Below, piece after piece: positions 35,124-42,604 of a stretch of 64,000 nucleotides of DNA. The notes beneath the pieces are model-generated. The model was not told the DNA's origin and ran no database searches. It was given only the letters and a program-made list of their open reading frames with translations. The stretch comes from Paucibacter aquatile (lineage in GTDB: Bacteria > Pseudomonadota > Gammaproteobacteria > Burkholderiales > Burkholderiaceae_C): the NCBI RefSeq assembly GCF_002885975.1, contig NZ_POSP01000003.1, forward strand, positions 3,100,001 through 3,164,000, given 5' to 3'. How positions within the stretch are numbered: position 1 is the first letter of the stretch; each line of letters opens with the position of its first letter. Made by a program: the position numbers and the translations under genes.

Positions 35124-35552
35124 TAGAGCGCTGGAAGCTCGGCTACTGCGCGGCCCTTGGACGTCGTTGCGGGTCCTCCCACAGATCCTCACGTAGCGCT
35201 GCTACGTCCCGGTCTGTGGGTCCCCCCGCCTCGGCCAGAGGCCTCGTCCTTCGGCAGGCACCAACAGTCCTCAGGACTGTTGGTGTCCGGCCTCAGCGCC
35301 TAGCCCAAGGATCGTTCTCGGTGAGTGGCGTGGCGGACGCCAAAAGCTTGTTGTACTGACTTGCGATGGCGGCCCGTTAGGAACAACCGGGTTCGGAGCG
35401 CCCATCGTTAGCGCCCGAGGCGTAGCGAGCGGCTTCAGGACTAGGCGCGGGAGGACCCGAGAACCGGAACGTAGCAGCGCTACGTGAGGATTCGCGGGGG
35501 GACCCGCAACGACGGACTGGAGTCGCGCAGTAGCCGAGCATCCGGCGCTCTA
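35124..35552. repeat. Large composite inverted-repeat element between the binding-protein gene and livG
   Basis: Two facing arms of about 107 bp (35124-35230 and 35446-35552) are reverse complements. I count 76 matches over the outer 89 bp, about 85% identity. Each arm contains the nested hairpin ACGTAGC...GCTACGT, and in the left arm CCCACAGA (35178-35185) also pairs with TCTGTGGG (35213-35220). Between the arms lies a perfect 13-bp inverted repeat around one central base (35259-35285). No transposase gene or credible protein is encoded. It looks like two copies of a dispersed intergenic repeat in head-to-head orientation. The whole 476-base gap (35097-35572) holds nothing else except the livG ribosome site. 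Confidence 0.75.
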
Positions 35553-35572
35553 GCTTCCACACCTTTCAAGAC

Positions 35573-36823
35573 TCACCGCTGATTCCTGATCGGCACATTC
35601 ATCTCTTCGGCCTTGATCTCTCGTACGAGTTCTGGGACACCCCACGCAAACGCCGGATCCACCTTGATCTTGAAGTGATACATCGCCTGCATCGCCTGAT
35701 GATCCTCGGGGCGAAAGCTCATCTTCCCCTTGGGCGTTTCAAAACTCATGCCTTCCATGGTCTTGATCAGCTTGTTGGTGTTGGTCTCACCGCCGGTCTT
35801 CTTGAGCGCCTCCACCACGGCGATTGCGGCCGTCATGCCGCCGGCGGTGAAGAAGTCGGGCGGCGTCTTGAACTGCTTGTAGTGGTTGGCGACCAGCCAC
35901 TCGTTGACCGGGTTCTTGGGGATGCCGAAGTAGTAGTACGCAGCGCCCTCCATGCCTGGAAACTGCTTGTAGGCCGTCATGGCCGGCAGGATGTTGCCGC
36001 CGGTGGCGATCTCGATGCCATAACGCTTCAAGTCCAGGTCAGCGATCTTGAAGGGGTTGCCGGCGCCAGCCCAGAGGATGAAGACGACCTTGCGGCCGGG
36101 CTCGTTCTTGAGCTTGTCGATCAGGCGCTGGGCACCGGCGGTGAAATCGGTGGTCGTCGTGGGCAGGTATTCCTCGTGGACGATGCGGGCCTTTTTGATC
36201 GCATCGCGGAAGGCCTTCACGCCGTCGCGGCCGAAGGCGTAGTCCTGCGCCAGCGTGGCAATCGTGACGCCGGCTTTGTCCAGGGCCACGGCATTGGAGA
36301 TCGCATCTTGCGAGGAATTGCGGCCGGTGCGGAAGATGTATTTGTTCCACTTGTCGCCGGTGATGGAGTCGGCCACGGCCGGCTCGACCAGCAGGATCTT
36401 TTTGTACTCCTCGGCCACCGGCAGCATGGCCAGGGCCACGCCCGAGGCGGTGGGGCCCACGGCCAGATCGGCCTTGTCGTCGCCATAGGCCGTGGCCAGC
36501 AGGTTCTTGCCCACATCGGGCTTGCCCTGGTCGTCTTTCTCGATCACCACGATCTTCTTGCCGCCCACCGTCATGGTGCCGCCGGTGGCGTAGTTCAGGC
36601 CCATCATGAAGCCGGTCTGGGTCTGCTTGCCGTAGGCCTCCAGCGGGCCGGTCTTGCTGTAGATCAGGGCAACGCGAACCTCCTTGCCAGCGCCGGCCTG
36701 GGCATGGCTGAGGCTGGGTGCCAGCCCGAGCAGGCCCAGCAGGCCGCCTGCGGCAAGTTGAGTGCACAGGGCGAGCGCGCTGCGCCGCCGGGCCGTCGAG
36801 GTCTGCTGCTGAGTCTGCTTCAT
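35573..36823 (-). CDS. HAAT-family periplasmic substrate-binding protein (system 2)
   Basis: A 416-residue type-I binding protein. ATG 36823 is chosen (GGAG about 10 bases upstream; signal RRRSALALCTQLAAGGLLGLL with a twin-arginine-like RRR and a cleavage site SHAQA). The mature part begins KEVRVALIYSKTGPLEAYGKQ. It has VGGKKIVVIEKDDQGKPDVGKN, GPTASGVALAMLP and LAQDYAFGRDGVKAFRDAI, the fold pattern of Liv-type receptors. It is the first gene of the system 2 operon and lies 147 bases downstream of a sigma-54-type promoter. The ligand is unknown. Confidence 0.92.
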   Translation of the reverse strand: MKQTQQQTSTARRRSALALCTQLAAGGLLGLLGLAPSLSHAQAGAGKEVRVALIYSKTGPLEAYGKQTQTGFMMGLNYATGGTMTVGGKKIVVIEKDDQGKPDVGKNLLATAYGDDKADLAVGPTASGVALAMLPVAEEYKKILLVEPAVADSITGDKWNKYIFRTGRNSSQDAISNAVALDKAGVTIATLAQDYAFGRDGVKAFRDAIKKARIVHEEYLPTTTTDFTAGAQRLIDKLKNEPGRKVVFILWAGAGNPFKIADLDLKRYGIEIATGGNILPAMTAYKQFPGMEGAAYYYFGIPKNPVNEWLVANHYKQFKTPPDFFTAGGMTAAIAVVEALKKTGGETNTNKLIKTMEGMSFETPKGKMSFRPEDHQAMQAMYHFKIKVDPAFAWGVPELVREIKAEEMNVPIRNQR

Positions 36824-36970
36824 GGTCTGCTTGTCTCCGTGAGCCGATCGTGCGTCGGCATGCGTGGTGGTCGGGGTGGCGTTTGGACGGTGGCGGCGCT
36901 TTGGTCGGATCGCTCCAGCGCAGAAGCTGTCCACCGTCGTGTGCTTGGCTCTTGCTGGCTTGCAGCGTAC

Positions 36971-36985
36971 GCAAAGCTTGTGCCG
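36971..36985 (-). promoter_or_regulatory. Sigma-54 (-24/-12) promoter of the system 2 transporter operon
   Basis: On the minus strand the sequence reads GGCAC-aagct-TTGC, with the invariant GG and GC separated by 10 bases as sigma-54 requires; the base before GG is C rather than T. It lies 147 bases before the binding-protein ATG, downstream of a sigma-54 activator gene on the same strand. A second promoter with the same flanking motif lies at 41366-41381. Confidence 0.8.
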
Positions 36986-37007
36986 GCTGGGGCTGTAGCC
37001 TCACCAA

Positions 37008-37020
37008 ACTGGTGCAAACC
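37008..37020 (-). promoter_or_regulatory. 13-bp shared motif upstream of the sigma-54 promoter (copy 1)
   Basis: GGTTTGCACCAGT on the minus strand, ending 23 bases before the GG of the -24 element. The identical 13-mer occurs at 41404-41416 with exactly the same 23-base spacing. Candidate site for the PAS-AAA-Fis activator or an accessory factor. Confidence 0.7.
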
Positions 37021-37159
37021 CCGAGAAGACAGGCCTAGCGGCACCCGTTGACGGGGTGTTTGGGGCCGGGTCCTGACTTCGCTTCTGTGGGAGGGACCCA
37101 GCGCACTGTTTGGAAGCCGGACAATCGGTGCTCGGCGATGTCTTGAAATCAGGCGTTGC

Positions 37160-37170
37160 CTGAAATTCAG
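37160..37170. promoter_or_regulatory. Palindrome CTGAAATTCAG, candidate distal activator site
   Basis: A perfect 11-bp palindrome 176 bases upstream of the sigma-54 promoter edge, with a related CTTGAAATCAG at 37143-37152. A similar CTGATTTTCAG lies at almost the same distance (177 bases) from the receptor promoter. The distance suits an upstream activating sequence. The rest of the 359-base gap 36824-37182 shows no gene. Confidence 0.45.
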
Positions 37171-37182
37171 ACGGCCGATGAC

Positions 37183-38763
37183 TCAGCTCGGACTGCCTTC
37201 GGCATGGGTCGCCATCAGATCCGGCCAGCGGGCCAGGCGCTCGTAGAGCGAGGCGCGCGAGATCTGCAGCAGGCGGGCCGTGGCCATGCGGTTGCCGCCG
37301 GTCAGGCGCAGGGCCTCGGCGATCGCATCGCGTTCCACGGCCTCGATGCGTTCGGGCAGAGGGCGCAAGGTGTCGAGGCGGACCGCAGTGGCCGGGCCGC
37401 TGGTTGGGGCTGCGGGCTCGTGCGTTGCCTCTTGGGGCTGGATGGCCGACAAGCTGCTCGGCAGCAGCTTCGGCAAGGCATTGGCTTCGTCCGCGTTCAC
37501 AGGGCTCGGCATGGCCGCCGCAAAGCTGTGTTCGTTGAGCTGCAACTCATCGCTCATCAAGCTGGCTTGTTCCAGCACATTGCGCAGTTCGCGGATATTG
37601 CCCGGCCAGCGTTGCTGTTGCAGCCAATCGAGGGCGCCGGTGCTGAGCAGCTTTTGCGGCATGCCGCTGCGCCGGGCGATGTCTTCACCCAGTGCTTCGA
37701 CCAGGGCCTCGATGTCTTCCCGCCGTTCACGCAGGGCGGGTACACGAATCGGCAGGACATTGAGCCGGTAGTACAGGTCGGCACGGAACTGGCCGGCGGC
37801 GACCATGGCGCCGAGGTCGCGGCTGGTGGCCGCGATCACGCGCACGTCGACCGGGATCACGGTGTTGCTGCCCAGCGGCTCCACTTCCTGCTCCTGCAGC
37901 ACGCGCAGCAGCTTGCTTTGCAGCGTGGTCGGCATGTCGCCGATTTCGTCCAGGAAGAGCGTGCCGCCGTCGGCCAGCTTGAACTTGCCCTCGCGGCCCT
38001 TGCGGTCGGCGCCGGTGTAGGCGCCAGGGGCGACGCCGAAGAACTCGGCCTCCAGCAAGGTGTCGGGCACGGCCGCGATATTGATGCTGACCAGGGGCTT
38101 GTGCGCGCGCCGCGAGGCAGCGTGGATGGCATGGGCCAGCAGCTCCTTGCCGGTGCCGGTTTCGCCCAGCAGCAGAACGGTGGAGCTGGTCAATGCGGCG
38201 CGGCGGGCCTGCCGCTTGACTTCCAGCGCCGGGGCGCTGCTGCCGATGAAGCTGGCGATGGTGTGCTTGGAGCGGCGGTTCTTGCTCTGCTCGGCGGCCA
38301 GCTGGCGGCGGGTGTCGTCCAGCTCCTGCTGCAGCCGGCCGAACTTGGAGATCAGCGGCTGCATGGTGGTCTCGGGGTGATCCAGCAGCACCAGGCCGAG
38401 CGCGCCAATCACTTCACCGGCCTCGTTGCGCAGCGGCAGGCGGGTCACCAGAAAGGTGCCGGCCCGGTTGGTCAGCAGGTCGATCAGCATTGGCTTGCCC
38501 GAGGCGATCACTTGCGGGATCAAGGTGTTGGGCACCACCTCCTCGACCGGCCGGCCGACGAACTCCGTCTCGTCACCAAAACCCAGGGCCGGCAGAAAGC
38601 GCTTGTAGCCCTCGCTGATCCAGACGATGCGGTGCGAACGGTCCACCACCATCATGCCCTCGGTGGCCTGGGCCAGCACATCGAACAAGGACTGCGCAGC
38701 CATGCGCAGCACGCCGTCGGCATCGGCGGGCAGTTCGGGGATCAGGAGGCTGGAAGCGGGCAC
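37183..38763 (-). CDS. Sigma-54-dependent transcriptional activator (PAS - AAA+ - Fis HTH)
   Basis: An enhancer-binding protein of 526 residues. The N-terminal ~140 residues form a PAS domain (ATEGMMVVDRSHRIVWISEGYKRFL), a likely ligand sensor; there is no phosphoreceiver. The AAA+ domain has Walker A GETGTGKELLAHAIH (near 205), the sigma-54 contact loop as GAYTGA instead of the usual GAFTGA, Walker B GGTLFLDEIGDMP and the sensor region NVLPIRVPALRER. The C-terminus is a Fis-type HTH (IAEALRLTGGNRMATARLLQISRASLYERL). It sits between two sigma-54 promoters that share a 13-bp motif and is the obvious candidate regulator. The start at GTG 38763 is uncertain, since no good ribosome site is seen. 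Confidence 0.93.
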   Translation of the reverse strand: MPASSLLIPELPADADGVLRMAAQSLFDVLAQATEGMMVVDRSHRIVWISEGYKRFLPALGFGDETEFVGRPVEEVVPNTLIPQVIASGKPMLIDLLTNRAGTFLVTRLPLRNEAGEVIGALGLVLLDHPETTMQPLISKFGRLQQELDDTRRQLAAEQSKNRRSKHTIASFIGSSAPALEVKRQARRAALTSSTVLLLGETGTGKELLAHAIHAASRRAHKPLVSINIAAVPDTLLEAEFFGVAPGAYTGADRKGREGKFKLADGGTLFLDEIGDMPTTLQSKLLRVLQEQEVEPLGSNTVIPVDVRVIAATSRDLGAMVAAGQFRADLYYRLNVLPIRVPALRERREDIEALVEALGEDIARRSGMPQKLLSTGALDWLQQQRWPGNIRELRNVLEQASLMSDELQLNEHSFAAAMPSPVNADEANALPKLLPSSLSAIQPQEATHEPAAPTSGPATAVRLDTLRPLPERIEAVERDAIAEALRLTGGNRMATARLLQISRASLYERLARWPDLMATHAEGSPS

Positions 38764-38898
38764 AGGACAGTGAGGCAGAGGCCAAGAAAGAACGGAAAAA
38801 GCGAGGGCCCGATCGACGGGCCTGCGTCAATGTAGCAGCCCGGTCCGGCACCCCCGCTTGGCCAGCGGCCTGCGCGAGGCCGCGACGCATCGGCGTGT

Positions 38899-41157
38899 TT
38901 AGAACTTGTAGCCGACGCCTGCGGTGAAGGTCCGCGGCGCACCGTAGAAGCCGCTCAGCACCGTCAGCGAGGGGATGTTGTAGCCGTCCGTGCGGTAGGC
39001 CTTGTTGGCCAGATTGCTGCCTTGCAGCGAGAAACTCAGGCGCTCGGTCTTCTCCCAGATCAGGCCGGCCGAGATCAGGCCGTAGGCGTTCTGCGCGATC
39101 ACCTCGCTGAGGTCGGTGGTCGGGTAGACCTTGGTGCGGTAGTTCAGGCCCAGCCGGGTCTTGAGCACGCCGCCCAGGGGCACGCCGGTGCGGTATTCGA
39201 TGTTCAGCGCGCCCTGGAACTTGGGGGTGTTGCTGAACTTCTTGTCGGCCGCCACATTGACGCCGCGGTCGATGTACTCGTCGTACTTGGCGTTCACGTA
39301 AGCCACATTGCCGCTGAGCGACCAGGCCGAGTCGGGCCGCCAGGCGAATTCCACTTCCGCGCCCTGCACCGTGGCCTTGCCGGCGTTGGTGAAGTCGCCG
39401 AAGAAGCTGGGCGTGCCGTTGGCCGCGATGTAGGACGTGAAGATGGACAGCTGCACGTTTTTGTACTTGTTGTGGAAGACGGCGCTGTTGATCTCCAGGC
39501 GGCCGCCATCGAGCACGGTCTTGGCGCCCAGCTCCAGCGAATCCAGGGTTTCGTCGTTGAAGGGCTCGGCCGAGCGCGGCACCGCCACGGCCTGGGCGCG
39601 CACGTTGTAGCCGCCCGACTTGAAGCCGCGCGAGGCGCTGGCGTAAAGATTGGTGGTGCCGCTGAGCTTGTAGTCCAGGGACAGCTTGGGCGCGGTGTTG
39701 CTGACTTCGCGGGTCTTGTCAAAGTCCGCCGTCACGCCGGTCACCTGGCTGAAGGTGGCGTCCTTGAAGCCCTGGTTCAGCACGCGCGCGTGCTTGCTTT
39801 CCTTGGTGTAGCGCAGGCCGGTGCTGAGGCTGAAGCTCGGGCTCAGGCGCCAGCTCCAGTCTCCGTAGACGGCCTTGCCCTTGGTGTAGACGGTGCCGTT
39901 GGTGCTGCCGAAAAGCAGGTTGAAAAAGTTGTTCAGCACCGTGCCGCCGGCCTCGCCGTCGAACTGGTAGAGGCCCAGCACACCGGCATGCCCGCTGCCA
40001 CTGTCGTAGCTGAACTGCAATTCGTTGCTGGTCTGCTTGTCGGCATAACGGGCCAACACATCGGCGGTCTTGGCGGGCAGGCCGTCGAAATCGATGCCAG
40101 TGTTGGTCAGGCCGCGGCGATTGGCGTGGACGAACTTGGCCGTCCACGCGTTGGACAGGTTGAGCGTCGCCGTCAGCGAGTGGCCGCGGGTGTCGGTGCT
40201 GTTCTTGTTGGCCATGCCGGTGGCGATGTCGTAATTGCTCTCCACCGGCGGGTTGGCATTCAGGCGCTTGAAGCCTCGCATGTTCGAGTCATCGAGCGCC
40301 CGGTCGGCGCTGAAGACCACGGTCAGCGGCATGTCCTTGGCGAAATAGCCCACCGTGGCGCGAGCGGCCGTGGTGTCCTGGTTGCTGACATCGCTGCCAT
40401 CGGTCAGGTTCTTGCCATAGCCTTCGCGGTTCAGGCTGGCCACGGCAAAGCGGGCACGGATCTGGCCGTCGGCGGTGGAGCCGCCGACCGAGCCCTTGAA
40501 GTTGGCCTGGCCGTAGTTGCCGGTCGAGAAGCTCAGCGAGCCTTCGGTCGCCGTGCCCAGCGGGCGCGACACGTATTTGATGGCGCCGCCGATAGTGTTC
40601 TTGCCGTACAGCGTGCCCTGCGGGCCGCGCAGCACTTCGATGCGCTGCACATCGAACACTTCCAGCAGCGCGCCCTGCGGCCGGGCCATATAGACATCGT
40701 CCAGATAGATGCCCACGCCCGGGTCCACGCCCCAGAGCGGGTCGGCCTGGCCGACGCCGCGGATGAAGGTGGTGATGGTGGAGTTGCTGCCGCGCGCGGC
40801 ATACACGGTCAGGTTGGGCACCTGGCCTTGCAGGTCGCCGAGGTTCTTCACATTCAGCGCTTCCAGTGCGGTGGCGCTGAGGGCGGTCACGGCCACCGGC
40901 ACATCGCGCAGGGTTTCCTCGCGGCGGCGGGCGGTCACCTTCACGGCTTCGAGCTTGTTGGTGCCACCCGTGGCCTCGGCCGTGGCCGCTTTGGCGGCGC
41001 TGCTCTCTTCGGCGCTGGCGGCGGGCTGGGCGGGTGCTGCGCTGTTGGTTTGCGCCTGGCTGCTCAGCGGCAGCGCGAACAGCGCGGCCAAGGCCAGGCT
41101 CAGCGGTGAGAGGCGGGCGGGGGTCGTCCGGGCGGTGGGGCGTGGGGTGAAGCGCAT
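38899..41157 (-). CDS. TonB-dependent outer-membrane receptor, sigma-54-controlled
   Basis: A 752-residue TonB-dependent receptor. ATG 41157 has a GGAG site 8 bases upstream and a signal peptide (LSLALAALFALPLSSQAQ). After an Ala-rich linker comes a TonB-box-like LEAVKVTARRREETL. The plug has DVPVAVTALSATALEALNV, FIRGVGQADP, VGIYLDDVYMARPQGAL and IEVLRGPQGTLYGKNTIGGAIKYVSR. A 22-strand-type barrel ends in VGYKF. This plug style is common in receptors for plant- or aromatic-derived compounds. It lacks an STN domain, so it does not signal through FecR. It is preceded by a sigma-54 promoter, linking it to the activator and ABC operons downstream. Confidence 0.93.
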   Translation of the reverse strand: MRFTPRPTARTTPARLSPLSLALAALFALPLSSQAQTNSAAPAQPAASAEESSAAKAATAEATGGTNKLEAVKVTARRREETLRDVPVAVTALSATALEALNVKNLGDLQGQVPNLTVYAARGSNSTITTFIRGVGQADPLWGVDPGVGIYLDDVYMARPQGALLEVFDVQRIEVLRGPQGTLYGKNTIGGAIKYVSRPLGTATEGSLSFSTGNYGQANFKGSVGGSTADGQIRARFAVASLNREGYGKNLTDGSDVSNQDTTAARATVGYFAKDMPLTVVFSADRALDDSNMRGFKRLNANPPVESNYDIATGMANKNSTDTRGHSLTATLNLSNAWTAKFVHANRRGLTNTGIDFDGLPAKTADVLARYADKQTSNELQFSYDSGSGHAGVLGLYQFDGEAGGTVLNNFFNLLFGSTNGTVYTKGKAVYGDWSWRLSPSFSLSTGLRYTKESKHARVLNQGFKDATFSQVTGVTADFDKTREVSNTAPKLSLDYKLSGTTNLYASASRGFKSGGYNVRAQAVAVPRSAEPFNDETLDSLELGAKTVLDGGRLEINSAVFHNKYKNVQLSIFTSYIAANGTPSFFGDFTNAGKATVQGAEVEFAWRPDSAWSLSGNVAYVNAKYDEYIDRGVNVAADKKFSNTPKFQGALNIEYRTGVPLGGVLKTRLGLNYRTKVYPTTDLSEVIAQNAYGLISAGLIWEKTERLSFSLQGSNLANKAYRTDGYNIPSLTVLSGFYGAPRTFTAGVGYKF

Positions 41158-41174
41158 CGGTTTGTCTCCGGGGT

Positions 41175-41212
41175 GGCTTGTTGGTTTGCTTGCTTGTTTG
41201 CTGGCTTGCTTG
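41175..41212 (-). other. CAAGC/CAAAC-rich repeat in the receptor's mRNA leader
   Basis: On the minus strand the leader shortly before the receptor ATG is a run of CAAGC and CAAAC units with almost no U, so it should be unstructured. It lies within the 643-base gap 41158-41800, which also holds the sigma-54 promoter, the 13-bp motif and palindromic sites. No gene is seen in that gap. Confidence 0.5.
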
Positions 41213-41365
41213 ATGTTCTGTCGGCTCGTTGCTGCCTGCTGCAGACTGGCTGGCCGCCGTGCTCTTTCTGGCGCTTGGCGTGGCGCGGCTGGCCTGGCTC
41301 GACCTGGGCTGCCATCTCTCCTGGATGGACCGGTCGAACTCGCGCACGCAGCGACCTCCGGCTTC

Positions 41366-41381
41366 TGCAATAGCTGTGCCC
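41366..41381 (-). promoter_or_regulatory. Sigma-54 (-24/-12) promoter of the TonB-dependent receptor
   Basis: The minus strand reads GGGCAC-agcta-TTGCA, with the invariant GG and GC at 10-base separation and a good -12 TTGCA. It lies about 210 bases before the receptor ATG. Confidence 0.82.
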
Positions 41382-41403
41382 GCGATGACCCGCTGCGACC
41401 CAG

Positions 41404-41416
41404 ACTGGTGCAAACC
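41404..41416 (-). promoter_or_regulatory. 13-bp shared motif upstream of the sigma-54 promoter (copy 2)
   Basis: GGTTTGCACCAGT on the minus strand, identical to 37008-37020 and at the same 23-base distance from the -24 element. Confidence 0.7.
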
Positions 41417-41556
41417 ACTAGGCAGCCGGAGCTTCCACCTCCTGGATGGGAGGTGCGGCGCATGGTTTTGGGGCCAAGCGGGGCGAGGGCAGGGGCGCAA
41501 ACGCGGCGGATGGCGTGTCGTTTTGCGCAAACAGCCATGTAGGACGTGGCGACTGT

Positions 41557-41567
41557 CTGATTTTCAG
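41557..41567. promoter_or_regulatory. CTGATTTTCAG, candidate distal activator site of the receptor promoter
   Basis: A near-palindrome resembling CTGAAATTCAG of the transporter promoter, 177 bases upstream of the sigma-54 element. A related TTGAAAAACAG lies at 41590-41600 and a separate palindrome GCAGTGACTGC at 41601-41611. Confidence 0.4.
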
Positions 41568-41800
41568 TCGACGATTCGCGGTAATTTGTTTGAAAAACAG
41601 GCAGTGACTGCTGTCTGGACGATCGGCGGGCCGCGCCGACCCCCCTGTTGCAGTGCTCCGACCTTCACAAACCCCAAATGCCGGCCTTCTACAATTCCGC
41701 CAGCGACAACAAGATCCTGTGGCTCACGCCACGGAACAAGGGTCCATGAGGACGGCTCGCACCAGGGGGTGCCGAGGCCATGAAGAGGGAGTCAAGGAAA

Positions 41801-42559
41801 ATGAAGACGAACAAGCGATCGCTGGCCGGTTTGGGCCTGGCGTTGGGTCTGGCCGTGGCCGCGTTGCCGAGCGCACAAGCGGCGCTGCAGGGCCGAGACC
41901 TGGATCCGGCCAAGGCCGGTTTCGAGGCCTATTACGACACTGAGCTGAACATCAGCTGGCTGGCCGATTTCGGCGCGGTGCGCAGCTTCGATCCCGATGG
42001 CCGCATGAGCTGGGAGGGTGCGCAGAGCTGGATCGCCCAGCTCAACAGCCAATCGCTGTACGGTTTCAACAACTGGCGCTTGCCCAAGGTCACGCCGGTC
42101 AACGGCAAGGCTTTCCGGTATGGCAACAGCAACAACGGCAGCACCGACTACGGCGTGGCCGCCACCGGACAGGGCTGGGGCAAGGCCTCGGAAATGGGCC
42201 ACCTCTATTACGTGACCCTGGGCAACAAGGGCTATTGCACGCCCACGGCCGCCGGCAACGATGCCTGCGTCATCCAGCCGGGTTGGGAAGAGAAGAACTT
42301 TGGCCCCTTCACCGGCCTGTCGACCTATGTGTTCTGGTCCGGCACCGAAGTGCCGAATCGTTCGAACCAGGCCTGGTACTTCTATGCCTACTACGGCAAT
42401 CAGTACTACCAAAGCAAGGACCAGCAGTACTCGGCCCTGGCCGTGCGTGACGGCGATGTGCTGGCGCAGCCGGTGCCCGAGCCGAAAGGCGCGCTGCTGA
42501 TGTTCGGCGGCCTGCTGGCGCTGGCGGCCGTGGTGCGGCGCAAGACGGGCGCACGCTGA
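41801..42559 (+). CDS. DUF1566 (Lcl-type) protein with PEP-CTERM sorting signal
   Basis: A 252-residue exported protein. ATG 41801 is preferred over ATG 41780 because AGGGAG lies 9 bases before it, and the signal peptide (SLAGLGLALGLAVAALPSAQAA) starts there. The mature part has the DUF1566 pattern: TELNISWLADFG, MSWEGAQSWIAQLN, FNNWRLPKV, and near the end TYVFWSGTEVPN and ALAVRDGDV. The C-terminus is a PEP-CTERM signal: VPEPKG, a hydrophobic helix (LLMFGGLLALAAVV) and RRKTGAR. It is likely a surface or matrix protein. It converges on the cyclase gene with 45 bases between. Confidence 0.88.
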   Translation: MKTNKRSLAGLGLALGLAVAALPSAQAALQGRDLDPAKAGFEAYYDTELNISWLADFGAVRSFDPDGRMSWEGAQSWIAQLNSQSLYGFNNWRLPKVTPVNGKAFRYGNSNNGSTDYGVAATGQGWGKASEMGHLYYVTLGNKGYCTPTAAGNDACVIQPGWEEKNFGPFTGLSTYVFWSGTEVPNRSNQAWYFYAYYGNQYYQSKDQQYSALAVRDGDVLAQPVPEPKGALLMFGGLLALAAVVRRKTGAR

Positions 42560-42604
42560 GCGTAGGTCGGAGCGGGGCTACGCCACCTGCCCCGGTCGAC
42601 TGAT

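Noticed and set aside
35084..35562. Two short peptides of similar sequence encoded in the inverted-repeat arms
   Set aside because: Their similarity follows from the DNA repeat itself; no start signals, and composition is unlike real proteins of this genome.
41175..41212. Possible CRISPR-like or tandem-repeat array
   Set aside because: Units are only 5 bases with no spacers; it is a simple-sequence leader.
42560..42604. Bidirectional terminator between the DUF1566 gene and the cyclase gene
   Set aside because: Only a 6-bp stem (GCGTAG/CTACGC) with a long loop and no T-tract is present.
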